8,643 nucleotides of DNA from Lachnospiraceae bacterium (GTDB lineage Bacteria; Bacillota_A; Clostridia; Lachnospirales; Lachnospiraceae), in the NCBI GenBank assembly GCA_017553665.1, contig JAFZKM010000024.1, forward strand, positions 1-8,643, written 5' to 3'. A program made the translations under genes and the position numbers. The notes beneath the pieces were generated by a model, which was not told the origin of the DNA, did no database searches, and saw only the letters and a program-made list of their open reading frames with translations. Of this stretch, positions 1 through 8,409 are shown one piece after another. How positions within the stretch are numbered: position 1 is the stretch's first letter; each line of letters starts with the position of its first letter.

Positions 1-2471
1 GTGACATGACACGTCAGTTTAAGGACAGACTGGCAAAGGGCGAGACTCTCGATGACATCCTGCCCGAAGCTTATGCGACCGTCAGGGAAGCAGGTGACAG
101 AACACTCGGACTTCGTGCATTCCCCTGCCAGATACTCGGCGCGATCGTGCTCCACCAGGGACGTATCGCCGAGATGTTCACCGGTGAAGGAAAGACACTT
201 ACGTCTTCCATGGTCATTTACCTGAATGCGCTCGAAGGCAAGGGCGTTCATGTTGTCACGGTCAATGATTACCTGGCAAAGCGTGATGCCGAGAATATGG
301 GCAATATCTACGAGTTCCTCGGTGTTTCCTGCGGCTACATTCTTAACAGCATGGACAATGACGAGCGCCGTGAGGCCTACGCCAAGGATATCACCTACGG
401 AACCAATAACGAATTCGGTTTCGACTACCTGCGCGACAACATGGTCATCTACAAGGAGCGCATGGTTCAGCGAGGCCTGCATTTCGCGGTCATCGATGAG
501 GTCGACTCCGTTTTGATAGATGAAGCGAGAACTCCTCTTATCATTTCCGGCCAGTCCGGCAAGTCAAACAAGCTTTACGAGATGTGCGATATCCTCGCGA
601 ATCAGCTGGTAAAGGGTACCGAGACCGAGCTTTCGAAGATGGATACGATCATGGCGGCGAAGTTCGGTGAGGACATCGGACAGGAGACCGGCGATTTCGT
701 TGTAAATGAAAAAGAGAAGACAGTCAACCTTACCCAGCAGGGTGTCGCGAAGGTTGAGCAGTTCTTCCATATTGAGAACTTCGCGGATGTCGAGAACCTC
801 GAGATCCAGCATCACATCATCCTCGCGCTGCGCGCGCATTACCTGATGTTCAGGGATAAGGACTATGTTGTGAAGGATAATGAAGTCCTGATCGTAGATG
901 ACTTTACCGGACGTATACTGCCCGGCAGACGTTATTCCGACGGTCTCCATCAGGCGATCGAGGCGAAGGAGCATGTTAAGGTAAACCGCGAGTCGAAGAC
1001 TCTCGTTACGATCACGCTTCAGAACTATTTCAACAAATACGAGAAAAAGTGCGGTATGACAGGTACCGCTATCACGGAGGACAAGGAATTCCGTGAGATC
1101 TACGGAATGGACGTTGTTTCGATCCCGCCCAACAAGCCCGTTATCCGTAAGGACTATGAGGACGCCGTTTACACGACTCACAGGGAGAAGATCAACGCGA
1201 TCGTTGAGGCCATCAAGGAGGCTTACCACAGAGGACAGCCCGTACTGGTAGGCACGATCACGATCGACGCTTCCGAGGAGCTGCATGAGAAGCTGGTCAA
1301 GGCCCGCATCCCTCATAACGTGCTGAACGCGAAGTTCCATGAGATGGAAGCGGAGATCGTTGCGCAGGCAGGCCAGAAGGGCGCGGTTACGATCGCGACC
1401 AACATGGCGGGCCGTGGTACCGATATCAAGCTCGGCGAGGGCGTTGTAGAGCTCGGCGGCTTAAGGATCATCGGAACCGAGCGTCACGAGGCGAGACGTA
1501 TCGATAATCAGCTGCGCGGTCGTTCCGGACGTCAGGGCGATCCCGGTGAGTCCAGATTCTTCATTTCCCTCGAGGACGATCTGATGAGACTCTTCGGTTC
1601 GGAAAAGATGATGACCGTATTCAAGAACCTCGGCATCCAGGAAGGCCAGGAGATCCACCACAGAATGCTTTCGAGCGCGATCGAGCGTGCCCAGAAGAAG
1701 ATAGAGAACAACAACTTCGGTATCCGTAAGAATCTGACCGAGTATGACGAAGTCAACAACGAGCAGCGTGAGATCATTTACGCCGAGCGTGCCCGCGTTC
1801 TTAACGGCGAGAGCATGCGCGACTCCATCATCAAGATGGTTCAGGAGGTTGTTGAGAGAAGCGTTAATTCCTGCATTTCCGATGACCAGAATCCCGAGGA
1901 GTGGGATATCAGGGAACTGAACGAAGTGCTGCTTCCGATCGTTCCCCTGCAGCCGATCGAGCTTACTCCCGAAGAACTCGAGAGAGGCAAGAAGAACAAG
2001 CTTGTCCAGAGACTTAAGGAAGAGGCCGTTCACCTTTATGAGTCCAAGGAAGCCGAATTCCCGATCAAGGACGAGTTCCGTGAGGTTGAGCGTATCGTCC
2101 TCTTAAAGGCGATCGACACAAAGTGGATGAACCACATCGACGATATGGACCAGCTGCGCCAGAGCATCGGACTTCAGGCGTTCGCGCAGCGTAACCCCGT
2201 TGACGAGTATAAGCTTCAGGGCTATGACATGTTCCAGGAGATGACCGAAGGCATCGAGGAAGATACGGTACGCATGCTGCTCCGTGTTCAGGTTGAGCGC
2301 AAGATCGAGCGTGAGCAGGTAGCGAAGGAGACCGGCACGAATAAGGACGACACCGCGGTCAACGCGCCCAAGCGCCGCGCGAATTCAAAGGTTTATCCGA
2401 ACGATCCCTGCCCCTGCGGTTCGGGTAAGAAGTTTAAGTACTGCTGCATGGGCAACGGTAAGTTCGACTAA
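1..2471 (+). CDS. secA: SecA preprotein translocase ATPase (5' partial)
   Basis: SecA is the cytosolic motor that pushes unfolded preproteins through the SecYEG membrane channel using ATP. The frame is open to the left edge. The first in-window Met (base 6) is internal: the residues after it match SecA about 45 residues from its usual start, so the true start lies upstream. Numbering from that Met, I see the Q-motif region (Q42), Walker A GEGKT (60-64), the [11 protein letters not shown] motif (about 86-96), Walker B DEVD (164-167), the preprotein cross-linking region (about 180-320), GMTGTA (350-355), NMAGRGTDI (466-474) and the arginine-finger motif [13 protein letters not shown] (502-514). 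The helical scaffold/wing region follows. A C-terminal zinc-binding SEC-C motif has C802, C804, C813 and C814. In-window length is 821 residues from the Met, consistent with a full SecA of roughly 870. It lies 18 bases upstream of prfB, a common pairing in Bacillota. F58 just before Walker A is unusual (see findings). Confidence 0.98.
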   Translation, partial: DMTRQFKDRLAKGETLDDILPEAYATVREAGDRTLGLRAFPCQILGAIVLHQGRIAEMFTGEGKTLTSSMVIYLNALEGKGVHVVTVNDYLAKRDAENMGNIYEFLGVSCGYILNSMDNDERREAYAKDITYGTNNEFGFDYLRDNMVIYKERMVQRGLHFAVIDEVDSVLIDEARTPLIISGQSGKSNKLYEMCDILANQLVKGTETELSKMDTIMAAKFGEDIGQETGDFVVNEKEKTVNLTQQGVAKVEQFFHIENFADVENLEIQHHIILALRAHYLMFRDKDYVVKDNEVLIVDDFTGRILPGRRYSDGLHQAIEAKEHVKVNRESKTLVTITLQNYFNKYEKKCGMTGTAITEDKEFREIYGMDVVSIPPNKPVIRKDYEDAVYTTHREKINAIVEAIKEAYHRGQPVLVGTITIDASEELHEKLVKARIPHNVLNAKFHEMEAEIVAQAGQKGAVTIATNMAGRGTDIKLGEGVVELGGLRIIGTERHEARRIDNQLRGRSGRQGDPGESRFFISLEDDLMRLFGSEKMMTVFKNLGIQEGQEIHHRMLSSAIERAQKKIENNNFGIRKNLTEYDEVNNEQREIIYAERARVLNGESMRDSIIKMVQEVVERSVNSCISDDQNPEEWDIRELNEVLLPIVPLQPIELTPEELERGKKNKLVQRLKEEAVHLYESKEAEFPIKDEFREVERIVLLKAIDTKWMNHIDDMDQLRQSIGLQAFAQRNPVDEYKLQGYDMFQEMTEGIEEDTVRMLLRVQVERKIEREQVAKETGTNKDDTAVNAPKRRANSKVYPNDPCPCGSGKKFKYCCMGNGKFD

Positions 2472-2489
2472 TGGAAGGAATGGATTTTT

Positions 2490-3629
2490 ATGGTAGCACT
2501 GGATCAGATAAAATATGAGCTTAATCAATATACTGACCCGCTGAAGGAACTTGGGGCCTCGCTGAGCCTTGACAATAAAAAGCTCCGCGTCGAGGAGATC
2601 GAGGGCATCATGGAGGAAGAAGGCTTCTGGAATGATGCGGACAAGGCCCAGAATTACATGAAGGAGCTCAAGAACCTCAAGGACACGATCGAGGAATACA
2701 AGGAGCTCGAGTCGAAGAACGCCGATCTCTACGCTCTTATCGAAATGGTAGAGGAAGAGAATGACGAGGGCATGGTGCCCGAGGTCGAGGAGGAGTTCGA
2801 GGCTTTCAAGAACGATTTTGAGAAGATGCGCCTGGAGACGCTTCTTGACGGTGAGTTTGACAGCTGCAACGCGATCCTCACTCTCCACGCGGGAGCGGGC
2901 GGAACCGAGGCGTGCGACTGGGCGAGCATGATGTACCGCATGTACAGCATGTGGGCGCAGGCAAAGGGCTTCTCGGTTGAAGTGCTCGACATGCTCGAGG
3001 GCGATGAAGCCGGCTATAAGTCGGTCACGATGCAGATCAACGGAACGAACGCTTACGGATACTTAAAGTCCGAGCACGGAGTGCACAGGCTTGTTCGCAT
3101 TTCCCCGTTCAACGCGCAGGGCAAGAGACAGACATCTTTCGTTTCCTGCGACGTTATGCCCGATATTGAGCAGGATCTCGACATTGACATCCCGGATGAC
3201 GATATCCGTATAGATATCTTCCGTTCATCGGGCGCCGGCGGACAGAAGGTAAACAAGACCTCATCGGCGATCCGCATCACGCACTTCCCCACCGGTATCG
3301 TGGTTTCGTGCCAGAACGAGCGCTCACAGTACCAGAACAAGGATAAGGCGATGCAGATCCTGAAGTCTAAACTCCTTCTCTTAAAGCAGCAGGAGAACCT
3401 GAACAAGACCGCCGATATCCGCGGCGAGGTTAAGGACAATAACTTCGGAAGCCAGATCCGTTCGTATTTCCTTCAGCCCTACAAGATGATCAAGGATCTT
3501 CGTACGGGCGTGAGCACTGCGAACGCGGACGCGGTATTGAACGGCGCGATCGACATTTACATAAACGGTTACCTTAAGTGGCTCAAGCAGGGCTGCCCGC
3601 CTTACAAGGGAGGAGATCTTACCGAATAA
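2490..3629 (+). CDS. prfB: Peptide chain release factor 2 (RF2), no programmed frameshift
   Basis: RF2 recognises UGA and UAA stop codons in the ribosomal A site and triggers hydrolysis of peptidyl-tRNA. The 379-residue product has the RF2 stop-codon recognition tripeptide SPF at 205-207 and the catalytic GGQ at 250-252 within SSGAGGQ. Both positions equal those I recall for E. coli RF2. SPF rather than P-x-T separates it from RF1. The N-terminal helical domain (about 1-110) precedes the conserved region beginning LHAGAGGTEACDW. The start ATG is supported by GGAAGGA at 2473-2479, 10 bases upstream; other nearby ATGs (2471, 2480) are out of frame. Many bacteria interrupt prfB after codon 25 with an in-frame UGA and need a +1 shift for autoregulation. 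Here the frame runs straight through codons 25-26 (CTG AGC), so that control appears absent. The C-terminus is about 14 residues longer than E. coli RF2. Confidence 0.98.
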   Translation: MVALDQIKYELNQYTDPLKELGASLSLDNKKLRVEEIEGIMEEEGFWNDADKAQNYMKELKNLKDTIEEYKELESKNADLYALIEMVEEENDEGMVPEVEEEFEAFKNDFEKMRLETLLDGEFDSCNAILTLHAGAGGTEACDWASMMYRMYSMWAQAKGFSVEVLDMLEGDEAGYKSVTMQINGTNAYGYLKSEHGVHRLVRISPFNAQGKRQTSFVSCDVMPDIEQDLDIDIPDDDIRIDIFRSSGAGGQKVNKTSSAIRITHFPTGIVVSCQNERSQYQNKDKAMQILKSKLLLLKQQENLNKTADIRGEVKDNNFGSQIRSYFLQPYKMIKDLRTGVSTANADAVLNGAIDIYINGYLKWLKQGCPPYKGGDLTE

Positions 3630-3652
3630 GGACGGCTGCGGCGCAGGAATCC

Positions 3653-3659
3653 AGGAGGT
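3653..3659 (+). promoter_or_regulatory. Ribosome binding site of the cheW-like gene
   Basis: AGGAGGT lies 5 bases before the ATG at 3665 and is a near-perfect Shine-Dalgarno sequence. It decides the start: the same frame is open back to an ATG at 3578, but that codon is inside prfB, has no comparable site, and would add 29 residues that do not resemble a CheW N-terminus. Confidence 0.85.
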
Positions 3660-3664
3660 CGGAT

Positions 3665-4210
3665 ATGAGTAAAACACAGGTTATTTTTTCGGTCGGACGC
3701 GGCAATTATTCCTTCGACAGCCTATATGTGCGCGCGGTCGAAGTAAGGCCCGACATTAAGCTGCTCCCCGGAGCGCCGGAGTGCATTTCGGGACTGGTGG
3801 ACTTAAGAGGCGAGCTGGTACCGATCCTTGACCTGCACAAAAAGTTCAATACAGGGCTGACTTCATCGGCGGAATCGGATGTGATATTCGTGAACACGGC
3901 GGAAGGCTGCCTCGGCTGTATTGTGGACAAGGTAGTTGAGATCGGGGCGGTAACGGAGGACATTGAGATCGAGCTCCCTTACCTGATCCGGACGGCTTCG
4001 ACCGAGTACATTGACGAGATCGTGAGCTACAAGGACGGTCTGGTCACCGCGATCAACCAGGACAGGCTCCTGAGCGGCGAAGAGAAGGCATCGCTCGCGA
4101 AGGTATTCGATAAGGCTAAGAAAAAGGCCGAGAAGGAAGCCGAGAAGAAGGCTGCAAAAGAAGCTGAAGAGGCAGCAAAAGCGGCTGCCGAAGAGGAGAA
4201 GAATGAATAA
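3665..4210 (+). CDS. CheW-type chemotaxis scaffold protein with Lys/Ala/Glu-rich tail
   Basis: The predicted protein has 181 residues. Residues 4-135 read as one CheW domain, the fold that couples chemoreceptors to the kinase CheA in cytoplasmic arrays. Visible family features are the first strand QVIFSVGRGNYSFDSLYVRAVE (split here: QVIFSV at 5-10, SLYVRAVE at 19-26), the PGAPECISGLVDLRGELVPILDL-type core at 35-57 with Arg48 of the DLRG turn, and a following strand-rich half (72-110). No signal peptide or membrane segment is seen, so it should be cytoplasmic. From residue 138 the protein departs from the family: residues 150-181 are Lys, Ala or Glu at every position but one (Asn180), probably a long charged helix. 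The stop codon overlaps the next gene, a membrane diguanylate cyclase, by 8 bases. No cheA or receptor gene is in the window, so a role in classical chemotaxis is unproven; it could instead be a scaffold for its neighbour. The domain call is firm, the partner is inference. Confidence 0.9.
   Translation: MSKTQVIFSVGRGNYSFDSLYVRAVEVRPDIKLLPGAPECISGLVDLRGELVPILDLHKKFNTGLTSSAESDVIFVNTAEGCLGCIVDKVVEIGAVTEDIEIELPYLIRTASTEYIDEIVSYKDGLVTAINQDRLLSGEEKASLAKVFDKAKKKAEKEAEKKAAKEAEEAAKAAAEEEKNE
4112..4207 (+). repeat. Low-complexity Lys/Ala/Glu codon tract (CheW-like tail)
   Basis: These 32 codons encode 31 Lys, Ala or Glu residues and one Asn. The coding strand is purine-rich, with irregular repeats of AAG, GAG, GAA and GCA/GCC codons. 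The units vary in spacing and codon choice, so this is not an exact tandem repeat but could expand or contract by slippage. The mix of alternating acidic and basic residues suggests an extended charged helix. It carries the ribosome binding site of the next gene at its 3' end. Confidence 0.75.
4193..4198 (+). promoter_or_regulatory. Ribosome binding site of the diguanylate cyclase gene, inside the cheW-like gene
   Basis: GAGGAG lies 4 bases before the ATG at 4203. It is formed by the consecutive Glu codons near the end of the CheW-like tail. With the 8-base gene overlap this suggests that ribosomes finishing the first gene can re-initiate on the second. The spacing is somewhat short. Confidence 0.6.
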
Positions 4211-6344
4211 CGGTCTCAAAAAGGCACCAACCGTAAAGATCGTAATAGGAAGCGTGATCGCATTTATAATTACTGCGCTCATGCTTTCTTCAAATATGCG
4301 CGCGGAGCGCATCAGAAAAAAGACTACGGATTTCGGGCAGGACTGGCAGCTGGAATCCAGAGAGACTGTTTACCTTGACAAGGCAGGATCGGGCACTTAC
4401 GGCAGCAGGATCGTATTGACAAAGAACCTGCCTCAGCAGCTGGCGCTCGGCGATGATCTATGCTTCGCGAGCTACAATTCCAATTTCGATGTCTATATCG
4501 GCGACGGACTCGTCTACTCGTATCACACGGAGGAGAATCTTACGGGTAAGGGTTACGGAGTCGCATATCACTTTATCAGCATGATGCCCGCGTACGCCGG
4601 GGAAAAGATCACTTTTATAATGACTCCCGTTCTCGACAGCGGCAAAGGCGGCAGGCTGGGTCTCATGTGTCTTGAGGGCTTCCGGAGATATCAGAAGCGC
4701 TTTTCGGTCGCCAACAGAATGGCTTTCAATCTGTCGGTCGGCATGATAATAATCGGCATTCTTCTGCTCCTGATCTGTGGATTCGTTCCGCTCGGACAGA
4801 ATAAAAAGGCCGCGGTCACTCTGGCTGTTTCCACGATCATCAACGGCTTATGGCTGTCGAATGATACAGGATTGTGGCGTCTTTTCTTCGGAGAAGTGAT
4901 ATTCAGCCGTCTGATCGACCATATATTCATGCATATCTGGATCGTGCCGATGCTCCTGCTCGCGTATTATATCACGAAGGAGCGCAACAGGCTCTATCCG
5001 AAGCTCATATTCGCGGCCGCGGCAGTGGACATCGCCGCTTTCCTTATCCTCAGATACGCGTTCGGCTGCGACATGGCGAACCTTACTCCGATCATGATGA
5101 TCTATTATGCGGTCGAAGCTGCGATAGGCTGCGCGATGCTCGTGAACAACAGACGTTTCTGCGACAGGATGAATGCGGAGACCGGAACAAAGCTGCTCGT
5201 AGCGGGCTTTATCACGATCGCGGGCTGTCTGCTCGTCGATTCGATGATCTACATGGGCGGCGTCAGGAACGGCGCGGGGCGCGGCAGATTTTCACGTGTC
5301 GGCCTTATCGCCTTCTTTGTGCTTATGACCATCACGCTGGTACGGAACTGGGCGCATGAGCGGGAAACGATGAAGCAGGACCGTTTCATCAACAAGATGC
5401 TTCAGTACTCGATCGTTACCAACGATCCCGACCTCAGTGTACGCTCGCTGATGGAGTATGTGGGAACCGAGTTCGGCGCAGATCATGTATATATCTTCGA
5501 GAACAGACATGACGGAACTTTCCATAATTCCTATGAGTGGTTCCGCGATGAGCATGTCCTGAACCCGGGGCTTCCGGATTACAGCGATCTTTCGGACGAA
5601 AGGGTGATCGGGGAGGTTTCGAAGATCCTTGCGAGGGATCACAGACTTGTGATCCCCGATGTCGAGCAGATCAAAGACAATGAACCGCTGCTCTATGACC
5701 TGCTGAAGAGCCTGAATGTCAGGAGGATGGTAGTAGGACCGCTCGAATACGGCGGAGAGCTGATCGGCCTGTTCGGAGTCGATGACATGCCTGCCGAAAG
5801 ATGCGCGGCCCTGGGCGATTCTGTCTGGCTGATATCGTATTTTGTAGCGCAGCTGCTCGTACAGCGCAACGAAAAGCGCAATCTCGTACGCTACAGTTAT
5901 TTCGATTCATTGACAGGAACCCGCAACAGACGCGGCCTTGAAGAGTTCGAGAAGACGAGCGGACGCGTATATCCTTACGGATTCCTGATGTGTGACATCA
6001 ACGGCCTGAAGAATGAAAACGACACGTACGGCCATGAGGCCGGCGACGCGCTTATCATTGATGTCGCGAAGGCCCTGACCGATGTGTTCGGAGACACGAA
6101 CGTATTCCGTATCGGCGGAGACGAGTTTGTCGCGTACGCGTTCGTACCCACCGAGGAAGAGTTTGAGACGAAGGTTGAGCGCGCGAAAGCCATACTCGAC
6201 GAAAAGAAGCGCAGCGCTTCGATCGGATATGTATTCGCGAAGGATCCTTCCGTATCGCGCGAAGAGATAAAGGAACAGGCGGATGCCCTGATGTACACCG
6301 AAAAAGAGAGATTCTATTCGGGCCGCAGGGACAGGAGAAGATGA
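4203..6344 (+). CDS. Membrane diguanylate cyclase: extracytoplasmic sensor, 7TM, GAF-like, GGDEF
   Basis: This 713-residue protein should make cyclic di-GMP from two GTP in response to an external or internal signal. Order by eye: an N-terminal membrane anchor (12-30); an extracytoplasmic domain of about 140 residues (31-172), beta-rich; seven hydrophobic segments (about 175-195, 203-220, 235-257, 267-285, 293-313, 329-350, 364-382), resembling 7TMR-DISM receptors; a GAF-like domain (about 400-555); and a GGDEF domain (560-705). The catalytic signature GGDEF is at 638-642, with metal-ligand Asp598 in CDINGLK and substrate-site Asn606 and Asp615 in [10 protein letters not shown]. The linker motif [11 protein letters not shown] is at 568-578. 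All key catalytic positions are present, so it is probably active. The RxxD inhibitory site usually found 9 residues before GGDEF is absent (F629 to T632), so product feedback through that site is not expected. No EAL domain is present. The start is chosen because it provides the first membrane helix. It overlaps the CheW-like gene and ends 7 bases before uvrB. The ligand is unknown. Confidence 0.95.
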   Translation: MNNGLKKAPTVKIVIGSVIAFIITALMLSSNMRAERIRKKTTDFGQDWQLESRETVYLDKAGSGTYGSRIVLTKNLPQQLALGDDLCFASYNSNFDVYIGDGLVYSYHTEENLTGKGYGVAYHFISMMPAYAGEKITFIMTPVLDSGKGGRLGLMCLEGFRRYQKRFSVANRMAFNLSVGMIIIGILLLLICGFVPLGQNKKAAVTLAVSTIINGLWLSNDTGLWRLFFGEVIFSRLIDHIFMHIWIVPMLLLAYYITKERNRLYPKLIFAAAAVDIAAFLILRYAFGCDMANLTPIMMIYYAVEAAIGCAMLVNNRRFCDRMNAETGTKLLVAGFITIAGCLLVDSMIYMGGVRNGAGRGRFSRVGLIAFFVLMTITLVRNWAHERETMKQDRFINKMLQYSIVTNDPDLSVRSLMEYVGTEFGADHVYIFENRHDGTFHNSYEWFRDEHVLNPGLPDYSDLSDERVIGEVSKILARDHRLVIPDVEQIKDNEPLLYDLLKSLNVRRMVVGPLEYGGELIGLFGVDDMPAERCAALGDSVWLISYFVAQLLVQRNEKRNLVRYSYFDSLTGTRNRRGLEEFEKTSGRVYPYGFLMCDINGLKNENDTYGHEAGDALIIDVAKALTDVFGDTNVFRIGGDEFVAYAFVPTEEEFETKVERAKAILDEKKRSASIGYVFAKDPSVSREEIKEQADALMYTEKERFYSGRRDRRR
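6333..6337 (+). promoter_or_regulatory. Candidate ribosome binding site of uvrB
   Basis: AGGAG lies 14 bases before the uvrB ATG at 6352, longer than the usual spacing, and sits inside the last codons of the diguanylate cyclase gene. A nearer ATG at 6341 is out of frame with UvrB. The ATG at 6352 is kept because the protein then begins MDRF, as UvrB usually does, and no in-frame upstream start was found nearby. Translation may depend partly on coupling to the upstream gene. Confidence 0.45.
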
Positions 6345-6351
6345 GTTCGGC

Positions 6352-8349
6352 ATGGACAGATTCATATTACATTCGGAGTTTAAGCCTACCGGTGACCAGC
6401 CGCAGGCCATAAAGGAGCTGGTCGAGGGCTTTAAGGCCGGGAACCAGTTCGAGACGCTTCTCGGCGTTACCGGATCGGGAAAGACATTTACGATGGCGAA
6501 CGTCATCGCGGCGCTCAACAAGCCTACACTTGTAGTAGCGCATAACAAAACCCTGGCGGCTCAGCTTTACGGCGAGTTTAAGGAGTTCTTCCCCGAGAAC
6601 GCTGTCGAGTATTTTGTGTCATATTACGATTATTACCAGCCGGAGGCATACGTGCCTTCGACCGATACCTATATTGAGAAGGACTCGGCGATCAACGATG
6701 AGATCGACCGCCTGAGGCATTCCGCGACGGCGGCGCTGGCGGAACGGCGCGACGTCATCATCGTAGCGAGCGTTTCGTGCATCTACGGCATCGCGGCACA
6801 GGAAGACTATACCGAGATGACGCTCTCGCTGCGTCCGGGCATGAACGCAGACCGTGACGATGTGATCCGCAGGCTGATTGACATGCAGTATCTGAGGAAT
6901 GAGATGGATTTCCACCGCGGAACCTTCCGGGTGCACGGCGACGTGATCGACGTATTTCCGATAGCGGCGAACGATTACGCATACAGGATCGAGTTCTTCG
7001 GGGATGAGGTCGACAGGATCGCGCAGATCGATGTGCTGACCGGCGAGGTCAAAGCCACGATGGAGCATATCATGGTATTCCCGGCTTCACATTACGTTGT
7101 GCCCGAGGAGAGGATGAAGCGCGCGCTGAAGAACATTGAACTGGAGCTGGAGGAGCGCGTCAGATACTTTAAGAGCGAGGATAAGCTGCTTGAGGCGCAG
7201 CGCATTTCCGAGCGAACCAACTTTGATATAGAGATGCTGCGCGAGACGGGCATCTGCTCAGGTATAGAGAACTATTCGATGCATCTCGCGGGACTTACGC
7301 CGGGCTGCACTCCGCACACGCTTGTGGAGCATTTCGGCAATGATTTTCTGATGATCGTTGACGAATCGCATATGACAATGCCGCAGTTCCGCGGCATGTT
7401 CAACGGAGACCGCGCGAGAAAGCAGGTACTGGTGGATTACGGCTTCAGACTGCCCTCGGCGCTTGATAACAGACCGCTGAAGTTCGATGAATTCGAGGAC
7501 AGGTTTGACCAGGTCATGTTCGTTTCGGCGACGCCGGGGCCTTATGAGGCAGAGCATGAGCTGCTGAGGGCCGAGCAGGTGATCAGACCCACGGGACTTC
7601 TCGATCCCGAGGTCACCGTGAAGCCCGTAGAGGGACAGATCGACGATCTGATCGGCGAGATCCGCGCCTGCACCGCGAAAAAGGAGAAGGTGCTCGTGAC
7701 TACGCTCACGAAGCGTATGGCCGAGGACCTGACCGATTATCTGAAGGACGTCGGCATCCGCGTGAAGTACCTGCATTCCGATGTCGATACGCTTGAACGT
7801 TCCGAGATCATCAGGGATATGCGCATGGATGTGTTTGATGTGCTGGTCGGGATAAATCTGCTGCGTGAGGGACTCGATATACCCGAGGTCGGCCTTGTGG
7901 CGATCCTTGACGCTGACAAAGAGGGCTTCCTGCGTTCCGAGACCTCGCTCATCCAGACTATCGGCCGCGCCGCGCGCAACGTGGACGGACACGTTATCAT
8001 GTACGCGGACACGATGACCGATTCGATGAAGAAGGCGATCGGTGAGACGGAGCGCCGCCGCAGGATCCAGGACGAATATAATAAAGAACACGGAATCACC
8101 CCGAAGACGATAGAGAAGAAAGTTCGCGACCTTATCAGCATTACGAAGAAGGTTGATAAGGAGAACTATCGCATGGAGAAGGATCCGGAATCCATGTCGG
8201 ACAAGGAGCTCGAGGCATTGGCGCGCAAGCTGCTGAAAGATATGAACGCCGCGGCGGCGGACCTGAATTTCGAGCTGGCAGCGGAGCTGCGTGACCGCAT
8301 GATGGAGGTAAGAAAGCTCCTGTACAGCAGCACGCATGACGGGAAGTGA
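6352..8349 (+). CDS. uvrB: UvrABC excinuclease subunit B
   Basis: UvrB is the damage-verifying helicase-like subunit of nucleotide excision repair: UvrA loads it at lesions and it recruits the nuclease UvrC. The 665 residues match the family's usual length. Visible motifs are the Walker A GVTGSGKT (38-45), the [14 protein letters not shown] motif (63-76), the DNA-clamping beta-hairpin beginning [17 protein letters not shown] (91-107), the DEAD-like box VDESH (336-340), a VSATPG helicase motif, and QTIGRAARN motif VI (535-543). The C-terminal UVR domain (about 615-655), a helical hairpin that binds UvrC, is complete. The gene begins 7 bases after the diguanylate cyclase stop and is followed by uvrA after 60 bases. 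SOS control is common for uvrB, but I saw no clear GAAC-N4-GTTC LexA box just upstream; any promoter may be further upstream in the block. Nothing looks truncated or shifted. Confidence 0.98.
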   Translation: MDRFILHSEFKPTGDQPQAIKELVEGFKAGNQFETLLGVTGSGKTFTMANVIAALNKPTLVVAHNKTLAAQLYGEFKEFFPENAVEYFVSYYDYYQPEAYVPSTDTYIEKDSAINDEIDRLRHSATAALAERRDVIIVASVSCIYGIAAQEDYTEMTLSLRPGMNADRDDVIRRLIDMQYLRNEMDFHRGTFRVHGDVIDVFPIAANDYAYRIEFFGDEVDRIAQIDVLTGEVKATMEHIMVFPASHYVVPEERMKRALKNIELELEERVRYFKSEDKLLEAQRISERTNFDIEMLRETGICSGIENYSMHLAGLTPGCTPHTLVEHFGNDFLMIVDESHMTMPQFRGMFNGDRARKQVLVDYGFRLPSALDNRPLKFDEFEDRFDQVMFVSATPGPYEAEHELLRAEQVIRPTGLLDPEVTVKPVEGQIDDLIGEIRACTAKKEKVLVTTLTKRMAEDLTDYLKDVGIRVKYLHSDVDTLERSEIIRDMRMDVFDVLVGINLLREGLDIPEVGLVAILDADKEGFLRSETSLIQTIGRAARNVDGHVIMYADTMTDSMKKAIGETERRRRIQDEYNKEHGITPKTIEKKVRDLISITKKVDKENYRMEKDPESMSDKELEALARKLLKDMNAAAADLNFELAAELRDRMMEVRKLLYSSTHDGK

Positions 8350-8409
8350 CCACTCGGAGCGATTGTTGGTCTACAGCAGTAGTAAGAAAGATAAGGAACG
8401 GATATTAAC

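Noticed and set aside
564..1340. A 258-residue antisense open frame across secA
   Set aside because: It lies wholly inside intact secA, has no ribosome binding site I could support and no recognisable domain.
3537..3565. A promoter-like pair TTGAAC - 17 bases - CATAAA ahead of the CheW-like gene
   Set aside because: Each box matches the consensus at only 4 of 6 bases and both lie within conserved prfB codons, so chance is likely.
3578..3664. A possible 29-residue N-terminal extension of the CheW-like protein
   Set aside because: It overlaps prfB in another frame, does not resemble CheW, and the strong AGGAGGT points to the ATG at 3665.
4874..5359. A 161-residue frame inside the cyclase gene on the same strand
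   Set aside because: It is an out-of-frame reading of the membrane region, rich in Arg and His, with no start signal.
5907..6548. A 213-residue antisense frame spanning the end of the cyclase gene and the start of uvrB
   Set aside because: It covers two well-supported genes and shows no family features.
7258..8337. A 359-residue antisense open frame across uvrB
   Set aside because: It is the mirror of a strongly supported uvrB gene. Its protein is a Leu/Arg/His-rich composition typical of antisense frames in GC-rich coding DNA, with no recognisable motif.
8348..8371. An inverted repeat GACCA / TGGTC after uvrB as a terminator
   Set aside because: The stem is only 5 pairs with a 14-base loop and no T-tract follows; the first arm also overlaps the uvrB stop.
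8350..8409. A search for a LexA (SOS) operator in the uvrB-uvrA gap
   Set aside because: No GAAC-N4-GTTC type palindrome is present; only a lone GAAC half occurs near 8397.
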